The position numbers and the translations under genes are program-made. DNA of 64,000 bases from contig NC_057761.1 of NCBI RefSeq assembly GCF_010389155.1, positions 42,084,213 through 42,148,212 on the forward strand. Direction: 5' to 3'. The notes under the pieces are model-generated. The model was not told where the DNA came from, did not search any database, and saw only the letters and a program-made list of their open reading frames with translations. Source of the stretch: Erigeron canadensis (Eukaryota; Streptophyta; Magnoliopsida; Asterales; Asteraceae). Shown piece by piece: positions 22,780 through 33,669 of the stretch; position 1 is the first letter of the stretch, and each line of letters begins with the position of its first letter.

Positions 22780-24214
22780 TTATCCTTCAATCTAGTAAAT
22801 TCAGCGATCGATTGAAAACTTAATTTATGAATAGTTGGTTTTGTAATTTATGTATAGGTTTTGATCTATTGAAAATATGTAATATGTTATCCCTTTATTG
22901 AAAATGAAAATGCTAATAGTTGATTGAAGAAGTCATAAGGTCATTAACTTTTATAGTTGAATCCAAAAATGTCATGAGTAATTGATATTTATGAGTTTGT
23001 AAAATCGAAATGGCACGAGTAATCGATCCTTCATGAGTTTGTAAAATCAAAATGACATTGTGTAGTTGATATAGAGATTTAGGGAAGAGATAAGGAGATC
23101 ACGAATAAGAAGTTTATAGTTTTTTTTAGAGAAAGGAAAGAGGATACAAAGTGTGTAAGGTGAATTAAATTTATAACCAAAATATCCAAAATGCTCTTCT
23201 TTCCAAAAATGTAATTTAAGGATGCGTTTTGTCCATAAAATGTTAATGTTTTCTGAATGAATGAAACCTGTCAAAAGAATTAGAATTTAAAAGAAATAAA
23301 TTTGACGGATATTTTTTATTCTTTGAAGATTAAAGTGACGAACGTAATGATGTTTTCCCTCATCCTTACCGAATGAAGATTCTATTAAATTGATAAATGT
23401 TTAGATTCAACAATATGATAGTTTTTAATTTTTGAATAACCAAACACACTAACAAATATAATTCATTTCCAATTATATCAGAAGTTATCAAATTCCGTAA
23501 AAGCACGATTTAAGACTTCGACTTCTTAAGACTAAATCATGAATGTCGATTTGGTCTTTACCTTTCAACTTAAAAGACTTTAAAAACGACTTCAAATAAT
23601 GAACAAATATCTTTTTGTAAATTTAGACGAATACACGCGCAATGCGGGTTGTAGGCGGCGGCATGTCGGTGGTGGCGGTGATGACTTGTAGTGGCAACGA
23701 CGACAAGTAAGATAGATAATTGATGTGAAATAACTCATGTGATTTAAGAATATAATGAAGGTAATTTAGTAAATAAAAAATGTATGTTATAAACTTTTAA
23801 AAGATTAAGAGATTCCAAAAATAGAATACTTAGTTTGCTTTATAAGTAGTTATAGACATAGATAAAAAAGATAGTTTGGTATTAAAGACATAAACTATAT
23901 AATCAATAAAGTTGTAGTTAAATAAAAGTGTTATATAATACAAACCAACAATTTTAATTGTTATATAAGTGTTATATAATATAAACCAAAAATTTTATGG
24001 TTAAAATTAAAATGAAAAGACTCAAGTCAAAACACAATATGAGATGAAAATAATATTAAATCTAGATAATCGCTTGTATTTGGGCATTCCTATACGACAT
24101 TTTTGCTTTAATATAATATACTATTTTGTTTTTCAAAATAATAAAACATAACAATATTTCATAAGGGTACATTAGTAAATTCATATATTGAAACATAACA
24201 ATATAATATACTAT
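22780..24214. other. Intergenic, one probable degraded Helitron
   Basis: At about 23623-23871 on the minus strand, ATCTTTTTTATC begins a segment that ends in GCATTGCGCG and CTAA, with a GGCGGCGGC/GGTGGCGG patch. It resembles the family at 15069, although the base after CTAA is A rather than T. The rest is AT-rich with no gene. Confidence 0.35.
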
Positions 24215-24448
24215 TTTGATAGCGCAGTGGACATCCCCGTCTTGCAATGAAGTTTGGGCCTTGAGAGATCAAGGTTCGAATCCGAGCAAGCAAGGTTTTT
24301 CCCCAATTTATGGTTGTAGCGGCTAAATTGGTGTGTTTTTCCTTCTCATGTGGTTCTCTGACTTCGTAGATTGGTCGTTAGTGACTGTCTGCCCAAATGG
24401 ATGTAACGGCTAGCCGTCCCGTGACACGAAAATTAAAAAAAAAAAAAT
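24215..24448 (+). mobile_element. tRNA-derived SINE
   Basis: A box A match (TAGCGCAGTGGACAT, about 24220) and a perfect box B (GGTTCGAATCC, about 24272) lie about 50 bp apart as in RNA polymerase III internal promoters. A tRNA-unrelated body follows, ending in a run of 13 A near 24435-24447. Target duplications are not clear. It is not a tRNA gene because no acceptor-stem pairing or discriminator end is seen. Confidence 0.8.
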
Positions 24449-25447
24449 AGTTTGTATGTTGTTTCTCTTTTTATTACTACATATGTATTTAAAGCGTAAC
24501 TTTTAAACTTAGTTTGACATTAAAAACATGCCAAATCGATTCAATAACATATCAGTCATTAAACCCATTATACTTGGTTATTACAAAGTTAATGTCTAAT
24601 TAAAAAGCTGAAGAAAAATTACAAACCAAAAGTCAAATTTTGTTATTCCTATTAATACATGCTTCATTTTGAATACTTCGATCAAATGGCCAAGTATAAT
24701 TGCACAGATTTTGAGTTTGACTATCTAAAGGGAGTATTTTCCTGATCATTTATAAAGGCTCATGATCTTTATCTCGTAGCTTAAAGTATGTGTAGAACTT
24801 CATCATTGTATGATGAGGTATCTCTGATGATATAGAATACGGACTAATTAACTGTTAAAAGAAAAAGTAAGCAAATTTTATAAGGCCGGTCGTAGTAAAC
24901 TCCTTCTGTGCTCTTCTTCCCCCTCTTCCTCTACTACTAGTAAGCTCTTTCTCAACCTCTTTTTCGTGGCTCGTCCATTTCAGGAAAAGGTTAGACGAGA
25001 CTGATGTGTGTAGTGTTGCATATATTTTTATTATTATGTGTGTGTGGAGGAAGATGTGAAAAACAAGCCTTATTCAAAGTGGGTATTTTTTGGTATGTCT
25101 AGGAGAGTAAAAAGGTGATATAACAATGTGAAGAAAATGATCTTATTGAAAATGGCTTATAAAATTAAATTTCTTTTATATGTTTATAATGTAGAACACG
25201 TGATACACAAAACTATATATCAATTACGTGGCATCTATACTGGTAATTAGAAACAATAAAAGTCGGAATAAAACACCTACAAACAAACGTGCATACACAT
25301 TATATGCATTACTATCACTCAATTCCCTAATACACCTATAATATTTTTTCAATAACATTTTTACCACAATCACCAATTGCCTATATCACTACCAATCGCC
25401 TCCATCACTACCAACAGTCACTGTCACCATTACACCAGCGTCATCGC
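24449..25447. other. Intergenic stretch
   Basis: No gene recognised. A pyrimidine-rich patch (CTCTTCTTCCCCCTCTTCC, about 24911) and a CACTACCAA-rich patch (25380-25440) are the only notable compositions. Confidence 0.4.
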
Positions 25448-25455
25448 ATTGAGAG

Positions 25456-26021
25456 TAGGAATGACAATGGGGCAGGTTCGGGGCAGGTACTATCATACCC
25501 GATCCCGATCAAAAACATAGTACTTGAACCTAACCCGATACCCGTTGGGGATGTTATCGGGGCACCCTATTGGGTCAGATGGTTTCCTCAAACCTGACCC
25601 GATACCCTATACCCGTTAATATACCCAAAATCCGACCCGAATTTTTTTGAAAAAAATACGTACGGTCCATGATCAGTGTGTAACTTTTGGCATTTCAAAC
25701 CACTACTTTGATTATATAAATACAAAGGGTAATGATCAATCATACTAATTGGTTAGCCTAAAAATCCTCCTAATTTATAAGATTGTGACATGTGGAAAAT
25801 CAAGGGGTGAGATTAGGAAAGAGAATTAGTGGATTACATGTGTTAACAAGTGAATATATTAAAGGAATTTTTAAGAGGATTAGTTAGGATGATTTATCAT
25901 TTTCCAAATACAAATGATGCTTTACGTAGAGTGTGGAACTTCTGTCATTCCAAACCACTGCATTTGATGACGAGACTGTAAAACAACTTATAGTCCATGA
26001 TGCTTTATCTAATACTTCATG

Positions 26022-26053
<32 letters not shown>

Positions 26054-26227
26054 TTTTTAGCCTATCGGGTTCGGGTCGGGGTAGACATGTCCTAGTCCCT
26101 GCCCCGAAAAAATCCCCGTTAATTGCCCCGAAACCCAATCCGTGCCCCGTTAAGCTCGCCCTTACCCGATCCAAAATTTACTGGTATTGGTTTTTCTCAT
26201 CGGGTTCGGATTTTATTGTCATCCCTA
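25456..26227. mobile_element. hAT-type non-autonomous element with perfect 8-bp target duplication
   Basis: The element starts TAGGAATGACAATGGGG and ends TTTATTGTCATCCCTA, inverted ends of the hAT type. The flanking octamer ATTGAGAG is present on both sides (25448-25455 and 26228-26235). The interior has GACCCGATACCC-rich words on one side and TCGGGTTCGGGTCGGGG on the other, plus a nested MITE (25727-25905) and an AT run (26022-26046). The sequence has no transposase. Confidence 0.85.
25727..25905. mobile_element. MITE copy 2 (same family as 721-884), nested in the hAT element
   Basis: Shares GGGTAATGAT..., CCTAAAAATCCTCCTAA, ATGTGGAAAA, GAGAATTAGTGGAT and the terminal ATCATTTTCC with the copy at 721-884. 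It is flanked by AAA on both sides, which is less telling than the TTA of copy 1. Confidence 0.65.
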
Positions 26228-26235
26228 ATTGAGAG

Positions 26236-27522
26236 GGTATTCTATAGAGATTTTTAATATTCACATTATAGATAATTAATACATAATTAATATCAAATGT
26301 AAAGTTTGAAGCAAAATGCAAATCAAAAGTCAACTTCATTGTACCTAACTAATACAGAATTACATATTTAACTTTATATTACACAGTTATAATTAATTAT
26401 GACATTATAAAATGATCGAAGGGCGATAAAAAATGATTCAAAGTCTATAACAAGTCTTAAAACTCATCCACTATAAATAAAATATAGTATATGTTAATGA
26501 AGAAAATGAAACACAAATACACATTATGATTTCATGATATATCTATTATGGCAACAAAGAGTTTGTGGTATTCTAATTGTAAGGAAGTTTTTTATGAGAG
26601 TTTAGATTTAGGAAACTCAGGTTCAAGTTTTAAAGGACAAAGTTTTCTAATGTTCAATGGCGGATCTAAGAATGAAAATTACGTGTGTCCAAATTTAGTT
26701 AACTTGGGTCAAAAAAATTTCTTTCCCGATATCCAATAACGGGTCGGGTCTTCACAAAACATCATATATATTTAAATGAAATTTTTTCGCAACGAAAGTT
26801 CTTTCACAAAGTACCTATTAACGTTTACGCGAGATTCTTATAAGATTTTATAGTTCTACCTTGTCATATCGTTAACTCAAGTTCTATTCTGACCACTATC
26901 TTAAATACGAAAAGATAGTTTTTTATTATTGTACAATTTTTATTATAAGGGATTCTTGGCAAATCTTGTTTGGTTTTTTCTTCCTTTCATGACCACTTTT
27001 AAATCTTGCAAAATTAGTTGTTGAGTCATTATTATAAGTATACGATAGGATTACTCGAAAAAATCTTTTGATAATTAAGTTTAGTGTTTTAAGTGTTAGA
27101 GATTTTAAATTAGAAATGAAAGAAGAGTGATTAAAACTCTCAAAGTTTGAAGATATGCACTAGTGAACCATTAAGATTACAAGAACAACCTATGTTGTTT
27201 GTTTTTTTTAAAAAAAAATTGTTTTATTCTATAAATAACTGATATAAGAATTAAAGAATATGTATATCTAATTATAACTTATGTACTTCAAATGATTCAA
27301 AAGACTTGCTTTATAATATACCTAGGTCCGCATCCTTAAATAACATGTGTCCAATTATATTTTCTATATGTTTGTTATAAAAAATTCCGATCTAACTAGT
27401 TGGGTAACACATGGAACCGCCCTTACTGATGTTGTATCTTTAGATGGATTATTAGAAAGGTTTATTCTTATTAGGTATTGGATGAAAGTCTCTCAAGGAT
27501 AAACCCAAGTAAAATAACATAA
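26236..27522. other. Intergenic, possible GGCGGAT/ACCGCC element
   Basis: AATGGCGGATCTAAG (26655) and GGAACCGCCCTTAC (27413) may be worn ends of a non-autonomous element of about 760 bp. The 63-codon frame at 26548 runs into this sequence and is not convincing. No gene is seen. Confidence 0.35.
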
Positions 27523-27908
27523 TCTATATTATCTATATAAACAAACTATTCCTTAAAAATTTAACACTTTACCTTTAAAATCTCTAATTTATCCTTTTAA
27601 TTTATACTACTATCAAACATTTCATCCATGAAATTCCAAAACTACCCTTAAAAAAAATCTTACGCGTGTCCCTTCCCTTCCCTGAAGTTGCTCACATAGT
27701 ATACCAAAATAACACACATGCGTTACTGAATTTGATAATTAATCAACATAAAAAAAACGCTCGCTCTAAAATTACAACGGTGGTTTGCACTTTCAGCCGT
27801 ACTAAGAAACACTTGAGTTGAATCATACATTCACGTAATAACACGGTACCGCTACTTAACCAACGTTTTTTCCCAATGTCCTACTGCATCGTGCGAGTAC
27901 AAGGCTAG
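27523..27908 (+). mobile_element. Probable non-autonomous Helitron, 386 bp
   Basis: It begins TCTATATTATCTATATAAAC after A and ends CTAG before T (27909). The 3' hairpin TACTGCA-TCG-TGC(G)AGTA has one bulged base. No coding capacity. It lies just upstream of the MinE promoter. Confidence 0.6.
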
Positions 27909-28168
27909 TCTAAACTATATTCGATTCGCAACTATTAAAAAAACAAGAAGGAAAAAAAGAGTCTGTGACACCAAATGGATGTGCGTTGCCGGGCCTTTAT
28001 TGAAAGTGGAAGGGTTTCTTTGAAATAGAAACACACTTGAGGAGTTGAGCTGTAACAGTAAACTAGTCAATATTTCATCACATTTTGTCTCTGTTATACA
28101 CTACTTACTAACCAGAGACCCGAAATTTATCAAAATCCTAACAAACCAAACACCCCCAAATCTTCCTA
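27909..28168 (+). promoter_or_regulatory. Upstream region and leader of the MinE gene
   Basis: The 260 bp between the Helitron end and the ATG must hold the leader and core promoter. No clear TATA box was seen. Confidence 0.35.
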
Positions 28169-30551
28169 ATGGCGATTTCCGGTGACTTTAGGGTTTCAGC
28201 TGCATTAGGTCCTTCTCCTACTAATCCCATCCGCATTACTTCACCACCTAAGGTCTGTATATATCTTTACACACACATATATATATTTCAATAATTTATA
28301 CTTATGTGCTCTTATATTTTCGGATCCTTTTTTAATCATTAATTGTTACTTTTAGTACTCTTTCGATGAAATTGAATTGTAAAGTAAAAATTAGGGTTTT
28401 GATTTGGGGATTTTTGGAATACTGCTACTTAGTGTTGTTTACTAGACCTAAGAATAATCGAGTTTTGACAGTAGCATTGTATATGTTATGCGAAGTTGAA
28501 TCGTATCGTTATTTTTTGGAATACTGCTACTTAGTGTTGTTTACCAGTAACCGGTATTTACAGATTTCTTCTTGTTTTCGCCAGCCGGATTGAATCTGTT
28601 TGTTTTGAAATCTGAACCCAGGCCTGACTGATTCATTGGAGTAGTTTGATAATCCTAGTCTAGTCGTTTGAGGTTTTACACGCCATTTTTGGTTCCAGTA
28701 GAGCCATGTTTATTTTGTATATTCCGACTCCATATGCTGCAGCAAGCTCTTGTGCGATTGTGCCCCTTCGAAAGCAGCATTTTTGTTTCCGCAGAAGTTC
28801 AATCTCAAGTGATTATTGCACATAGTAATTAAACAATTTCTTCACTTACGCTCCCCAAAAGCAGCATTTCAATATTGGCAGAGTTTTGGTCTAAACGATA
28901 TCTGCGCCCATTAGTGACGAAACTTAAGAAATGATGATAGTATTGTTTTGGGTTCATAATGATTTCTTTCCATTTTGAGTTGTTGGTTTCAGTTTGGTTT
29001 TGGGGAATTATCAAAATAAAAAACTGGACCTAACCGGTAACCAGTCTATTAAATCTTTTGTTTTCCTAGCTGGATTGAACTTCTCTTTTACGAAAGACTA
29101 AACCCAGAGCAGACTGATTCGTTTATTTTAGTTAATATAGTCTGGACCTAACCAGTAACCAGTATGTTAAATCTTTTGTTTTTCCTACCTGGATTGATCT
29201 TCTTTGTTATGAAAGACTAAACCCAAAGCAGACTGATCCGTTTAATATAGTTGTTATAGTCTGGTTGAATGTGAGGTTTTACATGCCATTTTGGTTCCAG
29301 TAGACCCATATTTATCTCGTAATTACTGACCCCTTTCTCAGCAGCAAGTTCTTATGCCCTCCTGAAAGCGTCATTTTCATAGTAAGTTTATGTTAAAATG
29401 ATTATTTGCACATACTAACATTTTTGTTCAGTTGTGTACCTTTATGCTATGTCTGCAAAAAAAGCATTCCTTTTTGGCAGAATTTCAGTCTAACATGTTC
29501 ACTTTGCCCCATTAGTAACACTTCTGTAATTTTTGGTGGTATTGATTTGGGTCCTTAAGAATCTCTTATTTGGTAGTCATTAAGGAGCATTTTTGGATAT
29601 TTTGATCAATACCCGAATACTACGTACTGAACCATCGTTAGACTACTTCCTCTGCACAAAGTCAATTTGATTTTGAGACAGATCTAGCCTACGGATTCTT
29701 ATGTTTCTGTGTATATGTGATGTACATTGTATATTCAGTTCTCGTAGTTACTTTTGAACAGAGCTCGCAGAGTCTTTCTTTACAGTTTAACTTTACCTAG
29801 CGGATTTGATCAAGAATAAGCCTTTAACACGTCTATTTCAACATTGATATCATGATATGGAACATCTGTGATCTGTATACCTAAATAATGCATCTTCTTC
29901 ATTCATTTTAGTACATATTTATGTTTATTCTCAATCATGTATCCTTCTTGACTACAGGCCGATTCTGTTAATTTCCTAAATGGAGGATCGAGTCTTTCTA
30001 GAAGTATGCCTAAATGGTCAACTTCTATAGCATATATGCAGAGCACACGATGCCATGTTAAACGGCCACTTGGGATCATCAGTGACTATGAAATGTCCAC
30101 AAGGTCCTTTAACCAGGATGCAGAAAGCTTCCTGTTGAATGCCATAAACATGAATTTCTTTGAGCGTTTGAGTTTAGCTTGGAAGATTATCTTTCCATCA
30201 CCATCATTGATAAAGAACTCAAATGCAAACGTGGCCAAACAACGGTTGAAAATGATTCTGTTTTCTGACCGGTGTGCAGTGAGTGAGGAGGCAAAACAGA
30301 AGATAGTCAGCAATGTCGTCAATGCCCTTTCAGATTTTGTTGTGATTGAATCTCAAGACAAAGTCCAGCTTAGCGTCTCCACCGATCCTGCCCTTGGGAC
30401 TATCTACTCAGTCACAGTGCCTGTGAGACGCGTGAAAGCAGAATATCAAGAAGAAGATGGGGAGGGAACGATTATGAATATGGAATACAAGGACAATGGA
30501 GCATCTTCTGGCTCGATGGATGTGACATTTGATTTTTATGTTCCTGAGTGA
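28169..30551 (+). CDS. MINE1: Plastid division site-determining factor MinE
   Basis: Exons 28169-28252 and 29958-30551 give 225 residues, close to the known plant MinE length. The N-terminal 70-80 residues are rich in S, T, R and poor in acid, as expected of a chloroplast transit peptide. The MinE domain follows: NFFERLSLAWKIIF, then KQRLKMILFSDRCAVSEEAK (the MinD-binding helix) and the topological-specificity portion with VSNVVNALSDFVVIESQDKV, ending YSVTVPVRRVK. A short acidic tail follows. The protein works with MinD in the stroma to place the FtsZ ring at mid-plastid. The single 1.7-kb intron contains duplicated blocks. It lies alone, with transposons upstream. Confidence 0.93.
28253..29957 (+). 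repeat. MinE intron 1 with internal duplications
   Basis: A unit of about 118 bp beginning CTGGACCTAACC is repeated head to tail at 29024-29141 and 29142-29260. A more diverged relative, including CCAGTAACCGGTATTT, is at about 28544-28650. A 31-bp word beginning TTTTTGGAATACTGC occurs at 28411 and again at 28513. The blocks GGTTCCAGTAGA and CAGCAAG recur after each large copy (28692 and 29297), so the duplication includes several hundred bases. Confidence 0.7.
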
Positions 30552-31738
30552 ATGATTTTTGGTGTTTTAGGTGATCATGAAATTTGTTTGGTCGACTGTG
30601 AGGGTGATGCTTGAAATTTGTTATAATTTGTAGCAAACATTGTAAATATTTGATATATCTTGACTCGTTTTAGATGCTTTAAATTCAAATTTGACAGGTG
30701 ATATCTTTCCACTTGATTTAGTTATGAGCACTTGAGCAATGATATTTCGAACTACCAATCACCTATCGGCTATAAGATGGAACTTTAAAATCACAGACTT
30801 GGTAAATATTTTTAAAACTTCATTATCTATCTTCTTTGCACCGGACTTTTTAAAGAAGAAAGGTGAAGATGGGGAGTCCATGTTAGGGTCTGAACTAGAC
30901 CGTTTAAAAAAAATTGGTTGCATTAGTGGTTCACGCCTTCTCGGTTAAACCGGCCTGTCGATTCCGGTGTCAAAACCATGATAAAAATCAAGTAATGCAA
31001 TTAGAAAGTCATTATCTATTTTCTTTTATTCCACAACTATCACAAATTGCTATACAAGTCTAACAATTGCAAATTCAGACGTCGTAATCTTTAACCTTTA
31101 ACTGTAACATTAAAATAACTCAACTATCGCATATTACGTGTGTAAAAAGTACAATAAAACCTATATAAATTAATAAAATTAAAGATTTTTGCCAATTAGT
31201 TCTCTTGGGGCACTAGTTATGGTGTATTTAATGATCTTCAAGTTTCCTAAAATATAAATGTATGCATTTTTTATTCGCATAATAATGATAACCGTTAGTG
31301 CTCAGGGGCACTCGATCCTATTAACATGTCTCAGCCTCCCAAGAACACTTTTTAACAAATATTGAAATATTTTATCAGTTTAGCAAGATATTTATTATAT
31401 CGATAGATTAATAATTTATTTATTTAAATAGGTTTTATGATGTAAATCTGATTAATGGTGAAATTTAGGATGGTCTAATAGCTTTAAAACTGATCATTTA
31501 AAAATAAACATGACAAGCGACAACATGACAAACAACAAGAACTCTTCATAACTTTTGTTGCAGTACGTGATGGCAATGGCCTAACTCTTAGGTACAATGA
31601 AAAGATTTAAATATAAAACAATATAAATTTGCATTTAAACAAAAAGTTGTGATTATCCATTTATATTAGTAGGCAGTTTTAAATTTTGAAGTCTTTTAAT
31701 AAATATTAATTAAAAGTTTTGTGGAGACTCGAGACTAA
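30552..31738. other. 3' flank of MinE and intergenic sequence
   Basis: The first part is presumably the MinE 3' untranslated region. No further gene is seen; two similar words, TCTTGGGGCACTAGTT (31203) and GTGCTCAGGGGCACTCG (31298), could mark a worn element. Confidence 0.4.
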
Positions 31739-32564
31739 GAGCATCTCTAAAGGAAAAAAAAGTTTTTAAAAGCTTTTAACATATAATAATTTGAATGATA
31801 ATAATCTCTTGTATAAATAAAACAAAATTCCTATGATATCATTATTTTCTAGAGAATGCTTACTTGTCACTATAAGACTTTTTTATATTAATTAATTTCT
31901 TTTTATTTTCTTGATTTATGACATCATCCTATTTAAAGTTTAAATTATTTTCTAATTAATTTATGATTTTTATTTTTTTTTGCCTTAGTCTTATGTAAGT
32001 TAAATGTAACTATTTGGTTTATTTTTTTTCTTAAAACGACTATAAGTCAATTTTTACAAATTGTATTATCATCACTTTTCGTTTTAATGTTATCAATCAA
32101 CCCATATATATTATATAAAAGACAATTGTTATGACAACATCATTTTCTAAATAAGCCCGAGTTGAACCCGGATTAATTAACTAATCTAACAGTAAGTTAA
32201 AATGGAAGTTAAATATTCAGTTTTGTCATTTTCCTTTTACATTACTATTCTATATTTCTATTATTTAATATCCATATTTTATTTGTAATTGCAATTTTTC
32301 CATATAAATATCCATATCAAACAAAACTTTTACTAGCATATTTAAAAGGATATAAAATGATATTACAATTACAAATACAAAAAGAAGGTTAAAAATAAAA
32401 CTTGAGACGAGTAAAATAAAATATTGATTAAAAACTTTTAATCAATAGCTTGACGTTTCAAGCTTTATTAAAAATAACTTTTGTACCCAATGACAAATTT
32501 TTTTAAAGACTTTTTTCTTAAAAAAAGCTTTCCATAAAGCTTTCATTGGACATTGGAGTTGCTC
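31739..32564. mobile_element. Tourist-like element A with TAA target duplication
   Basis: Inverted ends GAGCATCTCTAAAGG and CATTGGAGTTGCTC are flanked by TAA on both sides (31736-31738 and 32565-32567). It also has inner AAAAGCTTT on the left and AAAGCTTT on the right. A Helitron (31805-32184) has inserted near its left end. No transposase frame. Confidence 0.7.
31805..32184 (+). mobile_element. Non-autonomous Helitron nested in element A
   Basis: TCTCTTGTATAAATAAAAC follows an A. The 3' end CTAA precedes T (32185), with the hairpin CCGAGTT-G-AACCCGG (one mismatch) 12 bases upstream. It is similar in plan to the copy at 22386-22779, including TATGA and TGACATCAT words. Confidence 0.7.
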
Positions 32565-32567
32565 TAA

Positions 32568-33108
32568 GACCATCTCCATCGGTAACTCAATTCTTGGTTG
32601 GTCTCCATAAAGGGGAAAGAATAAATATTAAATAAAGTGAAGCCAACCAACTTGAGCCAACTTTGGTATCTTCACCCACTGAAAGTCGGCACAGGTTTAC
32701 ACACAATTGCATCTATTATCTTTTTTCTTTTTAAATTTATAAATTCATTTTTATATAATTGAAGTTGTTCCAAAGATATATGTGCAATATATAAATTTTT
32801 TAAAAAAATATAAAATACATATTTCTTTATATAATGTATCATTATCTTTTAAAGTATGTAATATGTACATTACAATTTTTTATTTTACTTTGAATGACGC
32901 ACGTAGATATAATGTTAGTAGATTTAATCTAAAATACATAATTTTTAGATATATTTTAAATAATACTAATTATGTTAAAATAATAGTTTAGTTGGGTTGT
33001 TAATGAGAATGTAAAAAAGAGGATTTGGTTGGGTTGGATTGAGTAACAAAGAGCAATTAGTATTATAATGAATAGTACCGTTGAGTTGGATTGTGGATGA
33101 ATATGGTC
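32568..33108. mobile_element. Tourist-like element B abutting element A
   Basis: Ends GACCATCTCCATC and GATGAATATGGTC are imperfect inverted repeats flanked by TAA (32565-32567 and 33109-33111). The left TAA is the same triplet that flanks element A, so the two elements are head to tail on one target. Interior AT-rich, no transposase. Confidence 0.55.
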
Positions 33109-33111
33109 TAA

Positions 33112-33669
33112 TATATTGCAATTTCAAAAACAAATTAATTTTATTAGGTATTACTGTAATTTATACTCGTAAAGAGTTTTACATAACTACGTGTAATTTT
33201 AGTATCCCTAAAATGTATTCTACCCTCCATATTTTACAAAGTTATTCAAAAGTATTCAAAAATAGGGAGCGGGAAACCCTTTCTACAGTCAACAATTCCA
33301 AAACTCCGGCTGCTCCCTCACCCCTTCGGTCGCATCACCGCCGTCAGCCACCCATAGGTAACCCATATTGAATCTAATTTTACTTTAGGGTTTTAGTATG
33401 TTAGGTTAATAAGTTAATTTATTGATTATAAGACAAAGATATAGAATTTTGATTTGTATTAAATTTACTTTAGGGTTTTAGTATGTCTTATGTTCTAAAT
33501 AAGCAAACTACTGCACTAATAAAATGTAACAAGATTGAATCAACAAGTTAGGTATCCAGTTTGGTGAATATATCGGTTAAAGTAGTTGCATAAATAGGTA
33601 ATTAGCTGTTATTCAAACCGTAATGTAACTTGAGGGCTAAATAAATTCAACTGTTTCCAGTTAACAAAG
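33112..33669 (+). promoter_or_regulatory. Upstream region and leader of the BUB3.3-like gene
   Basis: Contains a GC-richer block at 33270-33360 (CTCCGGCTGCTCCC) typical of a 5' leader, and the duplicated word TTTACTTTAGGGTTTTAGTATGT at about 33380 and 33469. A leader intron between about 33355 and 33660 is possible (TAGGTAACC, then TTCCAG at 33655). Confidence 0.4.

Noticed and set aside
24215..24300. tRNA gene (perfect box B and good box A)
   Set aside because: No acceptor stem or closed cloverleaf can be drawn, and the sequence continues into an unrelated body with a poly(A) run, so it is a SINE.
26548..26739. Small protein gene of 63 codons
   Set aside because: It runs into an element-like end (GGCGGATCTAAG) and shows no domain.
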